Source: Pseudomonadota bacterium (GTDB lineage Bacteria > Pseudomonadota > Alphaproteobacteria > Rhizobiales > Devosiaceae). From it: a stretch of DNA of 37,902 nt. Position numbers and translations under genes: made by a program. Location: positions 1 through 37,902 of the forward strand of contig JAEYTY010000003.1 in the NCBI GenBank assembly GCA_023433775.1. The letters are read 5' to 3'. Below, one piece after another: positions 7,350-15,333 of this stretch (its first letter is position 1; each line of letters opens with the position of its first letter). Below the pieces are notes generated by a model, which did no database searches, was not told the DNA's origin, and saw only the letters and a list, made by a program, of their open reading frames with translations.

Positions 7350-7928
7350 ATGGCAATGATGAAGTCAATTGCGAGCGCGCTGGCAATTCTGGTCGCCCTC
7401 TCCATTGGTTCATCGCAGGCTTTCGCCCAGCAATTCGGTCTCTCCGAAATCCGTGGTGGCCTTTACGCCCATAGCGTTGACGAGCCCGGCGCGCTCGGCG
7501 TCTTCAACGTTTCGCGCGTGCAGGACCTCAACGTCGAATTGCTGTTTGAAGCGCCCGGCATGAGTGACTGGCTGGCCTGGGGCGAACTGCGCCCGCATCT
7601 GGGCGCAACAGTGAACTTTGGCGGCCTCGAAAGCATGGTCTATGCCGGCGTCAGCTGGACTGTTCCCATTGCTGAAACCCCGCTGTTCTTTGAAGCCAGC
7701 TTCGGTGGCGCCGTGCACAATGGCAGCACCGGCCCCTATGGCACCGCGACCTATCCGGCCCGCGACCTCGGCTGCTCGCTGGCCTTTCGCGAGTCGGCCA
7801 GCCTTGGCGTGATGATCAACGACAATGCCTCGATCATGGCGACGGTCGAACACGCCTCCAATGCCAATCTCTGTCAGGCCAATCGCGGTCTGACCAATAT
7901 GGGCATTCGCTTCGCCTATAAGTTCTAG
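7350..7928 (+). CDS. PagL-like lipid A 3-O-deacylase / acyloxyacyl hydrolase family outer-membrane protein
   Basis: The 192-aa product has a signal peptide (MKSIASALAILVALSIGSSQ with AFA|QQ cleavage near residue 26), beta-strand-type alternation, and ends in a terminal aromatic residue (FAYKF) as outer-membrane barrels do. Near the C-terminus VEHASNANLCQANRGLTNMG carries the His-x-Ser-Asn pattern of PagL-type enzymes, where His and Ser are catalytic, so it probably removes a fatty acyl chain from lipid A in the outer membrane. I chose ATG at 7350 because GGAG is six bases upstream and the signal peptide then begins correctly. A longer in-frame start at 7221 also has AGGGA in front but adds 43 residues unlike a signal peptide. 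Confidence 0.82.
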   Translation: MAMMKSIASALAILVALSIGSSQAFAQQFGLSEIRGGLYAHSVDEPGALGVFNVSRVQDLNVELLFEAPGMSDWLAWGELRPHLGATVNFGGLESMVYAGVSWTVPIAETPLFFEASFGGAVHNGSTGPYGTATYPARDLGCSLAFRESASLGVMINDNASIMATVEHASNANLCQANRGLTNMGIRFAYKF

Positions 7929-7930
7929 GT

Positions 7931-9121
7931 TCAGGCTGCCTGCCCGGCGGCCCAGCCAGAGGCCCAAGCCCACTGGAAATTGTAGCCGCCCAGCCAACCG
8001 GTGACATCGACCGCTTCCCCGACCACGAAGAGCCCCGGCACCTTGCGCGCCATCATGGTTTTGGCATCGAGATCCCTGGTGTCGATGCCGCCCAGCGTTA
8101 CCTCGGCAGTGCGATAGCCTTCCGATCCGACCGGCTTGACGCTCCAGCCCTTCACCTTTTCCGCTGCAGCCGTCAGCTTCTTGTCGGAAAAATCCCCGAT
8201 CATGCCGGGCTGGTCGATGACCTCACCAACCAGCTGCGCCAACCGCTTGGGTAGGTGATCGGCCAAGATGGTCTGGAGATGCAGCTTTGGCGTTTTCTGA
8301 CGCGCGGCGCGGAAGAGCTCAAGCGCAGATTGATGCGGCAACAGATCGATGCTGATCGCATCGCCTTCGCGCCAATAGGATGAAATTTGGAGGATTGCCG
8401 GCCCGGAAAGCCCGCGATGGGTAAAGAGCAGGGCTTCTTCAAACCCCGTTTTGCCATGGCTGACCACGGCATTGGTTGACACTCCGGCCAGCGGCTTGAG
8501 CTGTTCCAGCGCGCCAGGCTCGAAGGTGAGTGGCACCAGCGCGGGCCGGGTCTCGGTGACGCCGAGGCCGAACTGGCGGGCCAGCTCATAGGCAAGGCCT
8601 GTTGCCCCCATTTTCGGAATGGATTTACCGCCCGTGGCAATGATGAGGCTTTCGGCCTCGACGAGGCCATCACCCACCATGACTGCAAAACCGTCAGCGA
8701 TCTTTTCGACGCTGCCAATGCTGCGTCCGGTCCAGATCGCAGCGCCCGCGGCCCGCAAGTCATTGGTCAGCATGGCCACGATCTGCGTCGCCGGACCATC
8801 ACAGAACAACTGACCCAGCGTCTTTTCGTGAAAGGAAATGCCGTGGTGCCGCACCCGCTCGATAAACATATCGGGGGTAAAGCGCGACAGCGCCGAGAGG
8901 GCAAAACGTGGATTTGCGCTGAGAAACCGGTCGCGACCGGCGGTAGAAGTCGCATTAATATTGGTAAAATTGCAGCGTCCGCCGCCCGAAATGCGGATCT
9001 TTTCACCCGGATCGCGCGCATGGTCGACGACCAGGACACCGCGTCCGCGCCGCGCCGCCTCGATGCCAGCCATCATGCCGGCGGCGCCTGCCCCCAGAAC
9101 GATCACGTCAAACCGGCTCAT
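7931..9121 (-). CDS. FAD-dependent flavoprotein of the BaiN/YhiN (HI0933) family
   Basis: The 396-aa product begins with the FAD-binding Rossmann motif (VIVLGAGAAGMMAGIEAARR, residues 7-26), followed by GEKIRISGGGRCNFTN near 38-53, the family signature of HI0933/YhiN proteins. It also has IIATGGKSIPKMGATG in the middle and ends GGYNFQWAWASGWAAGQAA, the usual FAD-site closing motif. Length matches the family (about 390-400). Members are flavin oxidoreductases; some gut relatives reduce bile acid intermediates, but no physiological role can be assigned here. AAGGAAT upstream of ATG 9121 supports the start. It is convergent with the PagL-like gene, two bases apart. Confidence 0.92.
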   Translation of the reverse strand: MSRFDVIVLGAGAAGMMAGIEAARRGRGVLVVDHARDPGEKIRISGGGRCNFTNINATSTAGRDRFLSANPRFALSALSRFTPDMFIERVRHHGISFHEKTLGQLFCDGPATQIVAMLTNDLRAAGAAIWTGRSIGSVEKIADGFAVMVGDGLVEAESLIIATGGKSIPKMGATGLAYELARQFGLGVTETRPALVPLTFEPGALEQLKPLAGVSTNAVVSHGKTGFEEALLFTHRGLSGPAILQISSYWREGDAISIDLLPHQSALELFRAARQKTPKLHLQTILADHLPKRLAQLVGEVIDQPGMIGDFSDKKLTAAAEKVKGWSVKPVGSEGYRTAEVTLGGIDTRDLDAKTMMARKVPGLFVVGEAVDVTGWLGGYNFQWAWASGWAAGQAA

Positions 9122-9195
9122 ATGTTATTCCTTCGCGCACGCGACCAAAGCCGGAGCCGTATACTATTTGCGCCGCGCGGTGAACTGGCGAAGCC

Positions 9196-11319
9196 TTAGG
9201 AAGCCTTTTTGCGCGCCTGTGCCTTGACCTTCTGCGAGTGCAACATGTTGGCCAGGGAAGCGGGCTGCAGGGGCGGCGAGAACAGAAAGCCCTGAACCTC
9301 CGACACGCCATGTTCGCGAACCATGGCCAATTGCTCTTCGGTTTCGATGCCCTCGGCCGTGGTCGACATGCCCAGCGACTGGCCCAGCCCAATCACCGCC
9401 TTGATAATCGCCTGACTGTCTGTGCGGCTTGTGAGATCGCGCATGAATGACCGGTCGATCTTGATCTTGTCGAAAGGGAAGCTGCGCAGATAGCTCAAGG
9501 ACGAATAGCCGGTGCCGAAATCATCCATCGAAATGCGCACGCCCATGGCCCGCAGTTCATGCAGGGCTTTGAGCACCGATTCACTGTCAGCCAGCAAAAG
9601 CGATTCGGTGATTTCCAGTTCGAGCCGCGTAGGCGGCAGGTTTGCTTCTTCCAGCGCCGTCTTTACCTGACCGACCAAATCGCGATGGCGGAACTGCACC
9701 GGCGAGAGATTGACCGCGACGCGCACATTGTCCGGCCAGCCGGCGGCAGTCTTGCAGGCTTCGCGCAGCACCCAGTCACCGATCGGAACGATAAGCCCGG
9801 TTTCCTCGGCAACCGGTACAAATTCGACCGGAGAAATGGTGCGGTCATCGTGATCCCAGCGCAACAGCGCTTCAACACAGGTCACGCGGTTTTCCTTGAG
9901 ACCAAGCAAGGGCTGATACATGAGGCGCAATTCGCCCCGCTGCATGGCCATGCGCAGGCCGGCCTCGATGGAGCGGCGTTGCTGCAGTTCGGCATCCATG
10001 CCCGCTTCAAAGAAATGATAGGTGGAGCGGCCTTCGCTTTTGGCCTTGTAGAGCGCCAGATCGGCATTCTTGACCAGTTGATCGGTGGATGTGCCGTCGC
10101 CCGGCCCCACAGCAATGCCGACGCTGGCGCCAATTTCGACGATCTGGCCGCCGATATTCATCGGCGCCGCCATGGCCTTGATGATCCTGTCGGCCACGCG
10201 GGCTGCCGTATCGCTGTCCACAGGCCGCAACAGCAGCGCAAATTCGTCACCACCCAGGCGGGCCAGAAGATCGCTTTCGCGCGTCGTGCCCCAGAGGCGC
10301 ACCGCCGCCTGCTTGATCACCTCGTCGCCGACGGCATGGCCCAGCGTGTCATTGACCGCCTTGAAATGATCGAGGTCGATATAAAGCACCGCCGCCATCT
10401 CGCCGCGGAGCAGCGCCGCCTCGGTCTTGGCCATTTGTTCGAGAAATTCGATGCGATTGGGCAGATCGGTCAGCGCGTCGTGCCGCGCCAGATGCTGGAT
10501 GCGCGCCTCATTCTGACGCTGCTCGGTAATGTCTTCATGGGTCGAGACCCAACCACCATCCTTCATCGGATGGTGCTGCATGAGAATGGTGCGGTTGTTG
10601 AGCTCGTGGATATTCTTGCCATATTCGCGGCGGGCAATGAGCTCGCGGCGCCAGGTGATATATTCCTCGCGGGTACCGCCGCCGCTCATGCCCATGTCGA
10701 ACAGATGGCTCAAAATATCTTCGAGCTGCGTGCCGGGCTTGAGATATTCCATCGGCAGATTGTAGATGCGCGCATAGGGCTCGTTGCAGATGACCAGCCG
10801 GCCCTGCGAATCCATCATGCAGAGGCCAATCGAGATATTGTTGACCGCCGCATCGAGACGGATGTTCTGCCGCTCAAGCTCCAGCCGCCGCTTCTGCACG
10901 CTGGCCGAATGGGCGATTTCGTCGGTAATGTCCTCGTGGGTGACGACCCAGCCCAGGGCGTCGGAATAGACATGCGCGGTTTCTATGGTGCGGCCGCCAT
11001 TGACCATTTCGTGGCTCTTGGCGCGCGCACCATTGCGATTGGCCAGCAATTCGCTGGAATAGGATTCGTAGAAGGCATCAGGGCTCTGGCCCGGATGATT
11101 GCCCAGCCGCGCCGACAGATGCACCACGTCTTCCAGGGTCATGCCGCGATGGATCGCGTCTTCCGAAAAGCCGTAAAAATCTCGGTAGTGCTTGTTCCAC
11201 ATCAACAGGCGGAACTGAGGCGACCAAACGCAGAAGCCGTATGGAATGTTCTCCAGGGCCGCGTCGAGCAACAGTTTTTCGGCAACTTCCTCCATGTTGC
11301 CGGCGTCTTTCGACCGCAT
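9196..11319 (-). CDS. PAS-PAS-GGDEF-EAL cyclic di-GMP synthase/phosphodiesterase
   Basis: The 707-aa cytosolic product has two PAS domains (about residues 13-130 and 150-270; the first is of the PAS_7 type with GFCVWSPQFRLLMWNKHYRD), a GGDEF domain (about 280-440) and an EAL domain (about 455-695). The GGDEF active site (RLGGDEF near 356) is intact and is preceded by an RESD I-site, so cyclic di-GMP feedback is possible. The EAL catalytic residues are all visible: EALLRW, VNLSPVQFR, LEITES, DDFGTGYSSLSYL, KIDRSF and AEGIETEEQ. Either or both activities could work. GGGGGG four bases before ATG 11319 supports the start. A CtrA-like box lies about 62-77 bases upstream, pointing to cell-cycle or motility control. 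Confidence 0.95.
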   Translation of the reverse strand: MRSKDAGNMEEVAEKLLLDAALENIPYGFCVWSPQFRLLMWNKHYRDFYGFSEDAIHRGMTLEDVVHLSARLGNHPGQSPDAFYESYSSELLANRNGARAKSHEMVNGGRTIETAHVYSDALGWVVTHEDITDEIAHSASVQKRRLELERQNIRLDAAVNNISIGLCMMDSQGRLVICNEPYARIYNLPMEYLKPGTQLEDILSHLFDMGMSGGGTREEYITWRRELIARREYGKNIHELNNRTILMQHHPMKDGGWVSTHEDITEQRQNEARIQHLARHDALTDLPNRIEFLEQMAKTEAALLRGEMAAVLYIDLDHFKAVNDTLGHAVGDEVIKQAAVRLWGTTRESDLLARLGGDEFALLLRPVDSDTAARVADRIIKAMAAPMNIGGQIVEIGASVGIAVGPGDGTSTDQLVKNADLALYKAKSEGRSTYHFFEAGMDAELQQRRSIEAGLRMAMQRGELRLMYQPLLGLKENRVTCVEALLRWDHDDRTISPVEFVPVAEETGLIVPIGDWVLREACKTAAGWPDNVRVAVNLSPVQFRHRDLVGQVKTALEEANLPPTRLELEITESLLLADSESVLKALHELRAMGVRISMDDFGTGYSSLSYLRSFPFDKIKIDRSFMRDLTSRTDSQAIIKAVIGLGQSLGMSTTAEGIETEEQLAMVREHGVSEVQGFLFSPPLQPASLANMLHSQKVKAQARKKAS

Positions 11320-11380
11320 CGAACCCCCCAGTCCAAAAAGAGCTAATGTCTGACGCTGTGCGAAAGCTAGAGAATCGCAC

Positions 11381-11396
11381 TTAACGCGGGATTAAG
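11381..11396 (-). promoter_or_regulatory. CtrA-like box upstream of the GGDEF-EAL gene
   Basis: TTAA (11381-11384), seven bases, TTAA (11392-11395) fits the TTAA-N7-TTAA core of CtrA sites in both orientations. Read toward the gene the last base is G instead of the consensus C. The distance of 62-77 bases to the ATG at 11319 is suitable for a promoter-overlapping site. The same bases also form a short inverted repeat (CTTAA/TTAAG). Confidence 0.45.
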
Positions 11397-11438
11397 CGAG
11401 GGCGGAAAAATCCCCATACAACCCTTGGAGTAACGATT

Positions 11439-12035
11439 TCAATCCAGGGCAAAGGCCGGCGCGCTGGGTGGTGACATCAGCAGCGCCGCGACGCGATTGG
11501 CACCCTCGGCAGGCGTCAGTTTCCCCATATCGAGACGCAGGTCATAACGCTTGTTGCCATGCACCGCTGCCTGCCAGCGCTGTACGAGTGCCGGAACGCC
11601 GGGGCCGACCGCATGAAGCCCATCCGGCGCGTCTGCCTCGCGCCGCTCCAGAATGATGGCCGCGGAGCAGTCGAGGCCGATAAAATAAACCTCGAGACCT
11701 GCCAGACGCTGCCTCAACAGGGCCTTTGGATCGAAGGGCGTCGCATAATTCGTATGCAGGCCGAGATCGGCCACCACATCGCATCCTGATTGAGCAAGAC
11801 CCAGCAGCACCGCGCAGTACCGCTCGAACAATTCCGGCAGATGCGCTTCAAGATCGGGCCGCTCGCCACCAGGCCTCAGCCCGATGCCGGGCAAAAGCTC
11901 GGGAGGCAATGTGGCGTTGAAGGCGTCAACACCCCAGATGAGCCAGCGGCCAGCCACATTTTTCTGGATGGCTTCGGCAAGGCTCGACCTGCCCGAACGC
12001 GGGACCCCGTTGAGAATGACGATGCGGCCAGCCAT
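11439..12035 (-). CDS. chloramphenicol-phosphotransferase-like small kinase with an atypical P-loop
   Basis: The 198-aa product resembles the CPT (chloramphenicol phosphotransferase-like) family of P-loop kinases: IVILNGVPRSGRSSLAEAIQ at residues 5-24, WLIWGVDAFNATLPP with the conserved Asp, GCDVVADLGLH, and VYFIGLDCSAAIILERREAD. The Walker A lysine (GxxxxGKS) is replaced by arginine (codon AGG) in GVPRSGRSS. That may weaken ATP binding, so the protein may be inactive or use a different mode. ATG 12035 is chosen because AAGGAG lies seven bases upstream; the frame also extends to 12080. It is not next to any antibiotic cluster, so a resistance role is not suggested by context. It lies 68 bases beyond argG on the same strand. 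Confidence 0.82.
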   Translation of the reverse strand: MAGRIVILNGVPRSGRSSLAEAIQKNVAGRWLIWGVDAFNATLPPELLPGIGLRPGGERPDLEAHLPELFERYCAVLLGLAQSGCDVVADLGLHTNYATPFDPKALLRQRLAGLEVYFIGLDCSAAIILERREADAPDGLHAVGPGVPALVQRWQAAVHGNKRYDLRLDMGKLTPAEGANRVAALLMSPPSAPAFALD

Positions 12036-12103
12036 GTCGTCACTCCTTTTCCTGCCCCCAAAGGGGACAGGACATTCCATGTTGGCCTAGGCCGGAGACA
12101 AGT

Positions 12104-13327
12104 CTAGCCGCGCGCCTTGGCGTTGCGGGCAGCCCAGGTCTTGAGGCGCAGGCCGTTGAGGCGGATAAAGCCCTCGGCGTCGTGATGGTCATAGGCAACC
12201 GCGCCTTCTTCGAAGGTCACCAGATCCATCGAATAGAGCGAATGGGGCGAAGAGCGGGCGATGACATTGGCCGAGCCCTTGTAGAGCTTGACCGTCACTT
12301 CGCCGGTGACAAATTCCTGGCTCTTGTCGATCAGCGCCTGCAGCATTTCGCGCTCGGGCGAATACCAGAAGCCATTATAGATAAGCTCGGCATATTTCGG
12401 CATGATCTCATCCTTGAGATGCGCCTCGCCACGATCGAGCGTGATCGATTCAATGCCGCGATGCGCCACCAGCAGGATCGTGCCGCCCGGGGTTTCGTAA
12501 AGGCCGCGGCTCTTCATGCCAACGAAGCGGTTTTCGACGAGATCAAGCCGGCCTACGCCATGCTTGCCACCAAGTTCGTTGAGCTTGGTGAGGAGTTCGG
12601 CGGGTGAAAGCTTCTGGCCATTGACCGAAACCGGATCGCCCTTTTCAAAGCCAATGGTGATGATTTCGGCCTGGTCAGGCGCCTGTTCCGGATCGACCGT
12701 GCGCTGCGGCACGTAATCGGGATAGGGCACGGCGGGGTCCTCCAGCACCATGCCTTCGGACGAGGTATGAAGCAGGTTCGCATCGACCGAGAACGGGGCC
12801 TCGCCGCGCTTGTCCTTGGCAATCGGGATCTGGTTCTGTTCGGCATAGGCGAGCAGCGCCGTGCGCGAGCGCAAATCCCATTCACGCCACGGCGCGATGA
12901 CCTTTAGGCCGGGCATCAGCGCATTGGCGGTCAGTTCGAACCGCACCTGGTCATTGCCCTTGCCCGTCGCGCCATGGGCGATGGCATCGGCGCCGGTTTC
13001 GCGGGCAATATCAACCAAATGCTTGGCGATCACCGGACGGGCAATTGACGTGCCCAGCAGATACTGGCCTTCATAAAGCGCATTGGCGCGAAACATCGGG
13101 AATACAAAGTCGCGCACGAATTCCTCGCGCAAGTCGACAATACGAATGTCCTTGATGCCAAACATCTCGGCCTTTTTACGCGCCGGGTCCAGCTCTTCGC
13201 CCTGACCCAGATCCGCCGTGAAGGTGATGATCTCGGCCTGGTAATGCTCCTGCAGCCATTTCAGCATGATGGAGGTGTCGAGCCCGCCTGAATAGGACAG
13301 CACGATTTTCTTGATATTGTTCGCCAT
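12104..13327 (-). CDS. argG: argininosuccinate synthase
   Basis: The 407-aa enzyme joins citrulline and aspartate with ATP to form argininosuccinate in arginine biosynthesis. It starts with the ATP pyrophosphatase motif LSYSGGLDTSIML (residues 10-22) and has ITFTADLGQGEELDPARKKA, AHGATGKGNDQVRFE, and KDKRGEAPFSVDANLLHTSSEG, all diagnostic. Length is normal for the family (about 400). ATG at 13327 is preferred over an in-frame TTG at 13345, because neither has a strong ribosome binding site and the ATG gives the usual N-terminus. No other arginine gene is nearby; it is divergent from a LysE-type exporter, with 111 bases between them. Confidence 0.98.
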   Translation of the reverse strand: MANNIKKIVLSYSGGLDTSIMLKWLQEHYQAEIITFTADLGQGEELDPARKKAEMFGIKDIRIVDLREEFVRDFVFPMFRANALYEGQYLLGTSIARPVIAKHLVDIARETGADAIAHGATGKGNDQVRFELTANALMPGLKVIAPWREWDLRSRTALLAYAEQNQIPIAKDKRGEAPFSVDANLLHTSSEGMVLEDPAVPYPDYVPQRTVDPEQAPDQAEIITIGFEKGDPVSVNGQKLSPAELLTKLNELGGKHGVGRLDLVENRFVGMKSRGLYETPGGTILLVAHRGIESITLDRGEAHLKDEIMPKYAELIYNGFWYSPEREMLQALIDKSQEFVTGEVTVKLYKGSANVIARSSPHSLYSMDLVTFEEGAVAYDHHDAEGFIRLNGLRLKTWAARNAKARG

Positions 13328-13377
13328 GGGATCACGCTTGTTCAATGAAGGGCACGGGGCCCCCGGAAATCGGGCGC

Positions 13378-13406
13378 ACCCTAGTCATGACTGCGCTTTG
13401 GTGCAA
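13378..13406 (-). promoter_or_regulatory. candidate promoter of argG
   Basis: On the minus strand TTGCAC (13401-13406) and TAGGGT (13378-13383) are 17 bases apart, a plausible but weak sigma-70 type pair. The spacer contains a perfect palindrome AGTCATGACT (13383-13392) that could be an operator. Nothing confirms either. Confidence 0.3.
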
Positions 13407-13438
13407 TTGTCCGCGCCAAGATTCTTGAGCACCCCGCC

Positions 13439-14086
13439 ATGCCCGCTTTCATCCCCGATCTGCCCGTCATCCTTGCCTTTGCTCTCGCCGCCTTTGTTCT
13501 GGCGGTCACCCCGGGTCCGGATATGGCGCTGTTCATCTCCCGCACCATCAATTGGGGCCGGAGCCATGGCTATGCCACGGTACTGGGGGCCATCACCGGC
13601 ATAGCGGTGCACACAACGCTAGTGGCCTTCGGTATTTCGGTGCTGATTGTCACCGCGCCCGCAGCCTTCTGGGTCCTCAAGATTGTTGGCGCGCTCTACC
13701 TGATCTGGCTGGCCATTCAGGCCATTCGCGATGGCGGCGGCCTCTTGGTGACACGCGCCGCCGGCAAGCAGCCGAGCTGGGGCCAATCCTACCTGACGGG
13801 GCTTGGGATCAATCTCACCAATCCCAAGGTGGCCCTGTTCTTCGTGACCTTCCTGCCGCAATTCGTTTCCGCTGAAGACCCTTCCGCCGCAGGCAAGCTC
13901 TTGTTCCTCGGCTTTGAATTCGTTGTCGTTTCGCTGCCTATTGTTATCGCCATCGTGCTCTTTGCCGAATGGCTAACGCGAACGCTGCGCGACAATAAAT
14001 GGGTGGGCAAGGCACTCAACTGGAGCTTTGCGGCCGTCTTCCTTGCATTTGCCGCGACTATTCTCCTGGCCGAAGGCCGGAAATAG
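13439..14086 (+). CDS. LysE/RhtB-family amino acid exporter
   Basis: The 215-aa product has about six hydrophobic membrane segments and the LysE/RhtB signature in the first one (AVTPGPDMALFI near residues 22-33), with GATxGIAVHTT further on and NLTNPKVALFFVTFLPQF in the middle. Members export amino acids or homoserine-like metabolites from the cytoplasm. Its substrate cannot be read here, though being divergent from argG makes an amino acid plausible. The stop codon overlaps the GTG of rlmJ by one base, so they are likely co-transcribed. Confidence 0.9.
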   Translation: MPAFIPDLPVILAFALAAFVLAVTPGPDMALFISRTINWGRSHGYATVLGAITGIAVHTTLVAFGISVLIVTAPAAFWVLKIVGALYLIWLAIQAIRDGGGLLVTRAAGKQPSWGQSYLTGLGINLTNPKVALFFVTFLPQFVSAEDPSAAGKLLFLGFEFVVVSLPIVIAIVLFAEWLTRTLRDNKWVGKALNWSFAAVFLAFAATILLAEGRK

Positions 14087-14934
14087 TGAATTACCGCCAC
14101 GCCTTCCACGCCGGCAATTTTGCCGATGTGACCAAGCACATCATCCTCACCCGCATCCTGACCTATTTGATGCGCAAGGACGCGCCCTTTCGCGTCATCG
14201 ATACCCATGCCGGGGTGGGCCTCTACGACCTTCATGGAAATCAGGCCGAACGGACCGGGGAGTGGGAAGAGGGTATTGCCAAGCTGATCAAGGCCGACCT
14301 GCCGGCAGACACCGCCGATCTCGTCGCGCCCTATCTCCAGGCCGTCCGCGTGCAGAACCCGGACGGGTCGCTGCGCTACTATCCCGGCTCGCCCATGATC
14401 ACCCGCCACATGCTGCGGCAGCAGGACCGGTTGATAGCGCTCGAGCTGCACCCGGAAGACGCCGAAGCGCTGCGCGAAAATTTTGCCGGCGACTTTCAGA
14501 CCCGCGTGACCCACCTCGATGGCTGGGCCGCGCTGGGCACCCATCTGCCACCAAAGGAAAAGCGCGGCCTCGTCCTTATCGACCCGCCCTTCGAGGAAAA
14601 GGGCGAATTCGAGCGCATGGCCGAAAGCCTGATCAGAGCGCACAAGCGCTGGCCCGGCGGCATCTATGCCTATTGGTACCCGATCAAGGAACCTCGGGAT
14701 GTCGACGCCTATGTGAAAGCGCTGAAGGCTACGGGCATTCCGAAGATCCTGCGGCTCGAATTGACCATCGACGCTCCCTCCACACCGCCACGCCTCCACG
14801 GCACCGGCATGATCGTGGTCAACCCGCCCTTCGTGCTGGAAGACGAAATGCGCGTGGTGTTGCCGGTGCTGGCTGGACTGCTGGGCGACGAGGGACGCGG
14901 GCGTTTCCACATCGACTGGATTGCCGGGGAATGA
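14086..14934 (+). CDS. rlmJ: 23S rRNA (adenine(2030)-N6)-methyltransferase
   Basis: The 282-aa enzyme methylates A2030 of 23S rRNA with S-adenosylmethionine. The N-terminus after the GTG start is VNYRHAFHAGNFADVTKHI, closely like E. coli RlmJ (SYRHSFHAGNHADVLKH), which fixes the start at 14086 and not further upstream. FRVIDTHAGVGLYDL is the SAM-binding loop, and IDPPFEEKGEFERM (near 165-178) is the N6-adenine motif DPPF. Length fits (about 280). GTG overlaps the stop of the LysE gene, and the gene ends directly against the stop of the convergent VOC gene with no base between. Confidence 0.95.
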   Translation: MNYRHAFHAGNFADVTKHIILTRILTYLMRKDAPFRVIDTHAGVGLYDLHGNQAERTGEWEEGIAKLIKADLPADTADLVAPYLQAVRVQNPDGSLRYYPGSPMITRHMLRQQDRLIALELHPEDAEALRENFAGDFQTRVTHLDGWAALGTHLPPKEKRGLVLIDPPFEEKGEFERMAESLIRAHKRWPGGIYAYWYPIKEPRDVDAYVKALKATGIPKILRLELTIDAPSTPPRLHGTGMIVVNPPFVLEDEMRVVLPVLAGLLGDEGRGRFHIDWIAGE

Positions 14935-15309
14935 CTAAGCCGGCTTTTTCTGGCTCATGATAGCGAGCGGGCGGCCTTCATTATCCGAAAAGAATGCCAT
15001 CCATTCTTCCAGGCCGTTTTCGTGGCGATGGATCATCTGCGGCGCCCGGAGAAATTCCGCGCCGCGGGCGCTCAATTCCGCATGGCTGGCGTCGATGTCG
15101 GCCACGCGAAAATAGATGATATTGGCCTGCACTGGCTGATCCGGTTCGGCGCTCAGCATCAGCCGTACGCCATCGCAATCAAAAAACGCCAGATTGCCGA
15201 AGGTGTAGAGATGCGGAAGGCCCAAAACGTCCCGATACCAGGCCTCTGCGGCAGCAATATCGGCAACACTGCGGCTTAACTGACCAATAGCGCCCAAACC
15301 GCGTTTCAT
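14935..15309 (-). CDS. VOC (glyoxalase/bleomycin resistance) family protein
   Basis: The 124-aa product is one vicinal-oxygen-chelate domain with the pattern of two beta-alpha-beta-beta-beta units: AWYRDVLGLPHLYTFGNLAFFDCDGVRLML in the first half and FFSDNEGRPLAIM at the end. Metal ligands cannot be named with confidence. Members include glyoxalases, dioxygenases and fosfomycin-type resistance proteins; nothing picks one. GGGGAGG six bases before the ATG at 15309 supports the start. It lies 24 bases before the rlmN gene on the same strand, probably transcribed with it, and its stop is back to back with rlmJ. Confidence 0.85.
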   Translation of the reverse strand: MKRGLGAIGQLSRSVADIAAAEAWYRDVLGLPHLYTFGNLAFFDCDGVRLMLSAEPDQPVQANIIYFRVADIDASHAELSARGAEFLRAPQMIHRHENGLEEWMAFFSDNEGRPLAIMSQKKPA

Positions 15310-15333
15310 TATCGCCTCCCCAATGCGAATGAA

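Noticed and set aside
9559..11346. 595-codon open frame on the plus strand
   Set aside because: It is the antisense of the PAS-GGDEF-EAL gene, whose domains and motifs are certain. Long antisense frames are common in GC-rich DNA, and this one has His/Gln/Arg-rich, motif-free sequence.
12084..12093. Palindrome GGCCTAGGCC between argG and the CPT-like gene
   Set aside because: A perfect 10-bp palindrome without a loop is not a terminator and is too short and common in GC-rich DNA to be called an operator.
13789..14910. 373-codon open frame on the minus strand
   Set aside because: It is antisense to the LysE-type gene and rlmJ, both clear genes.
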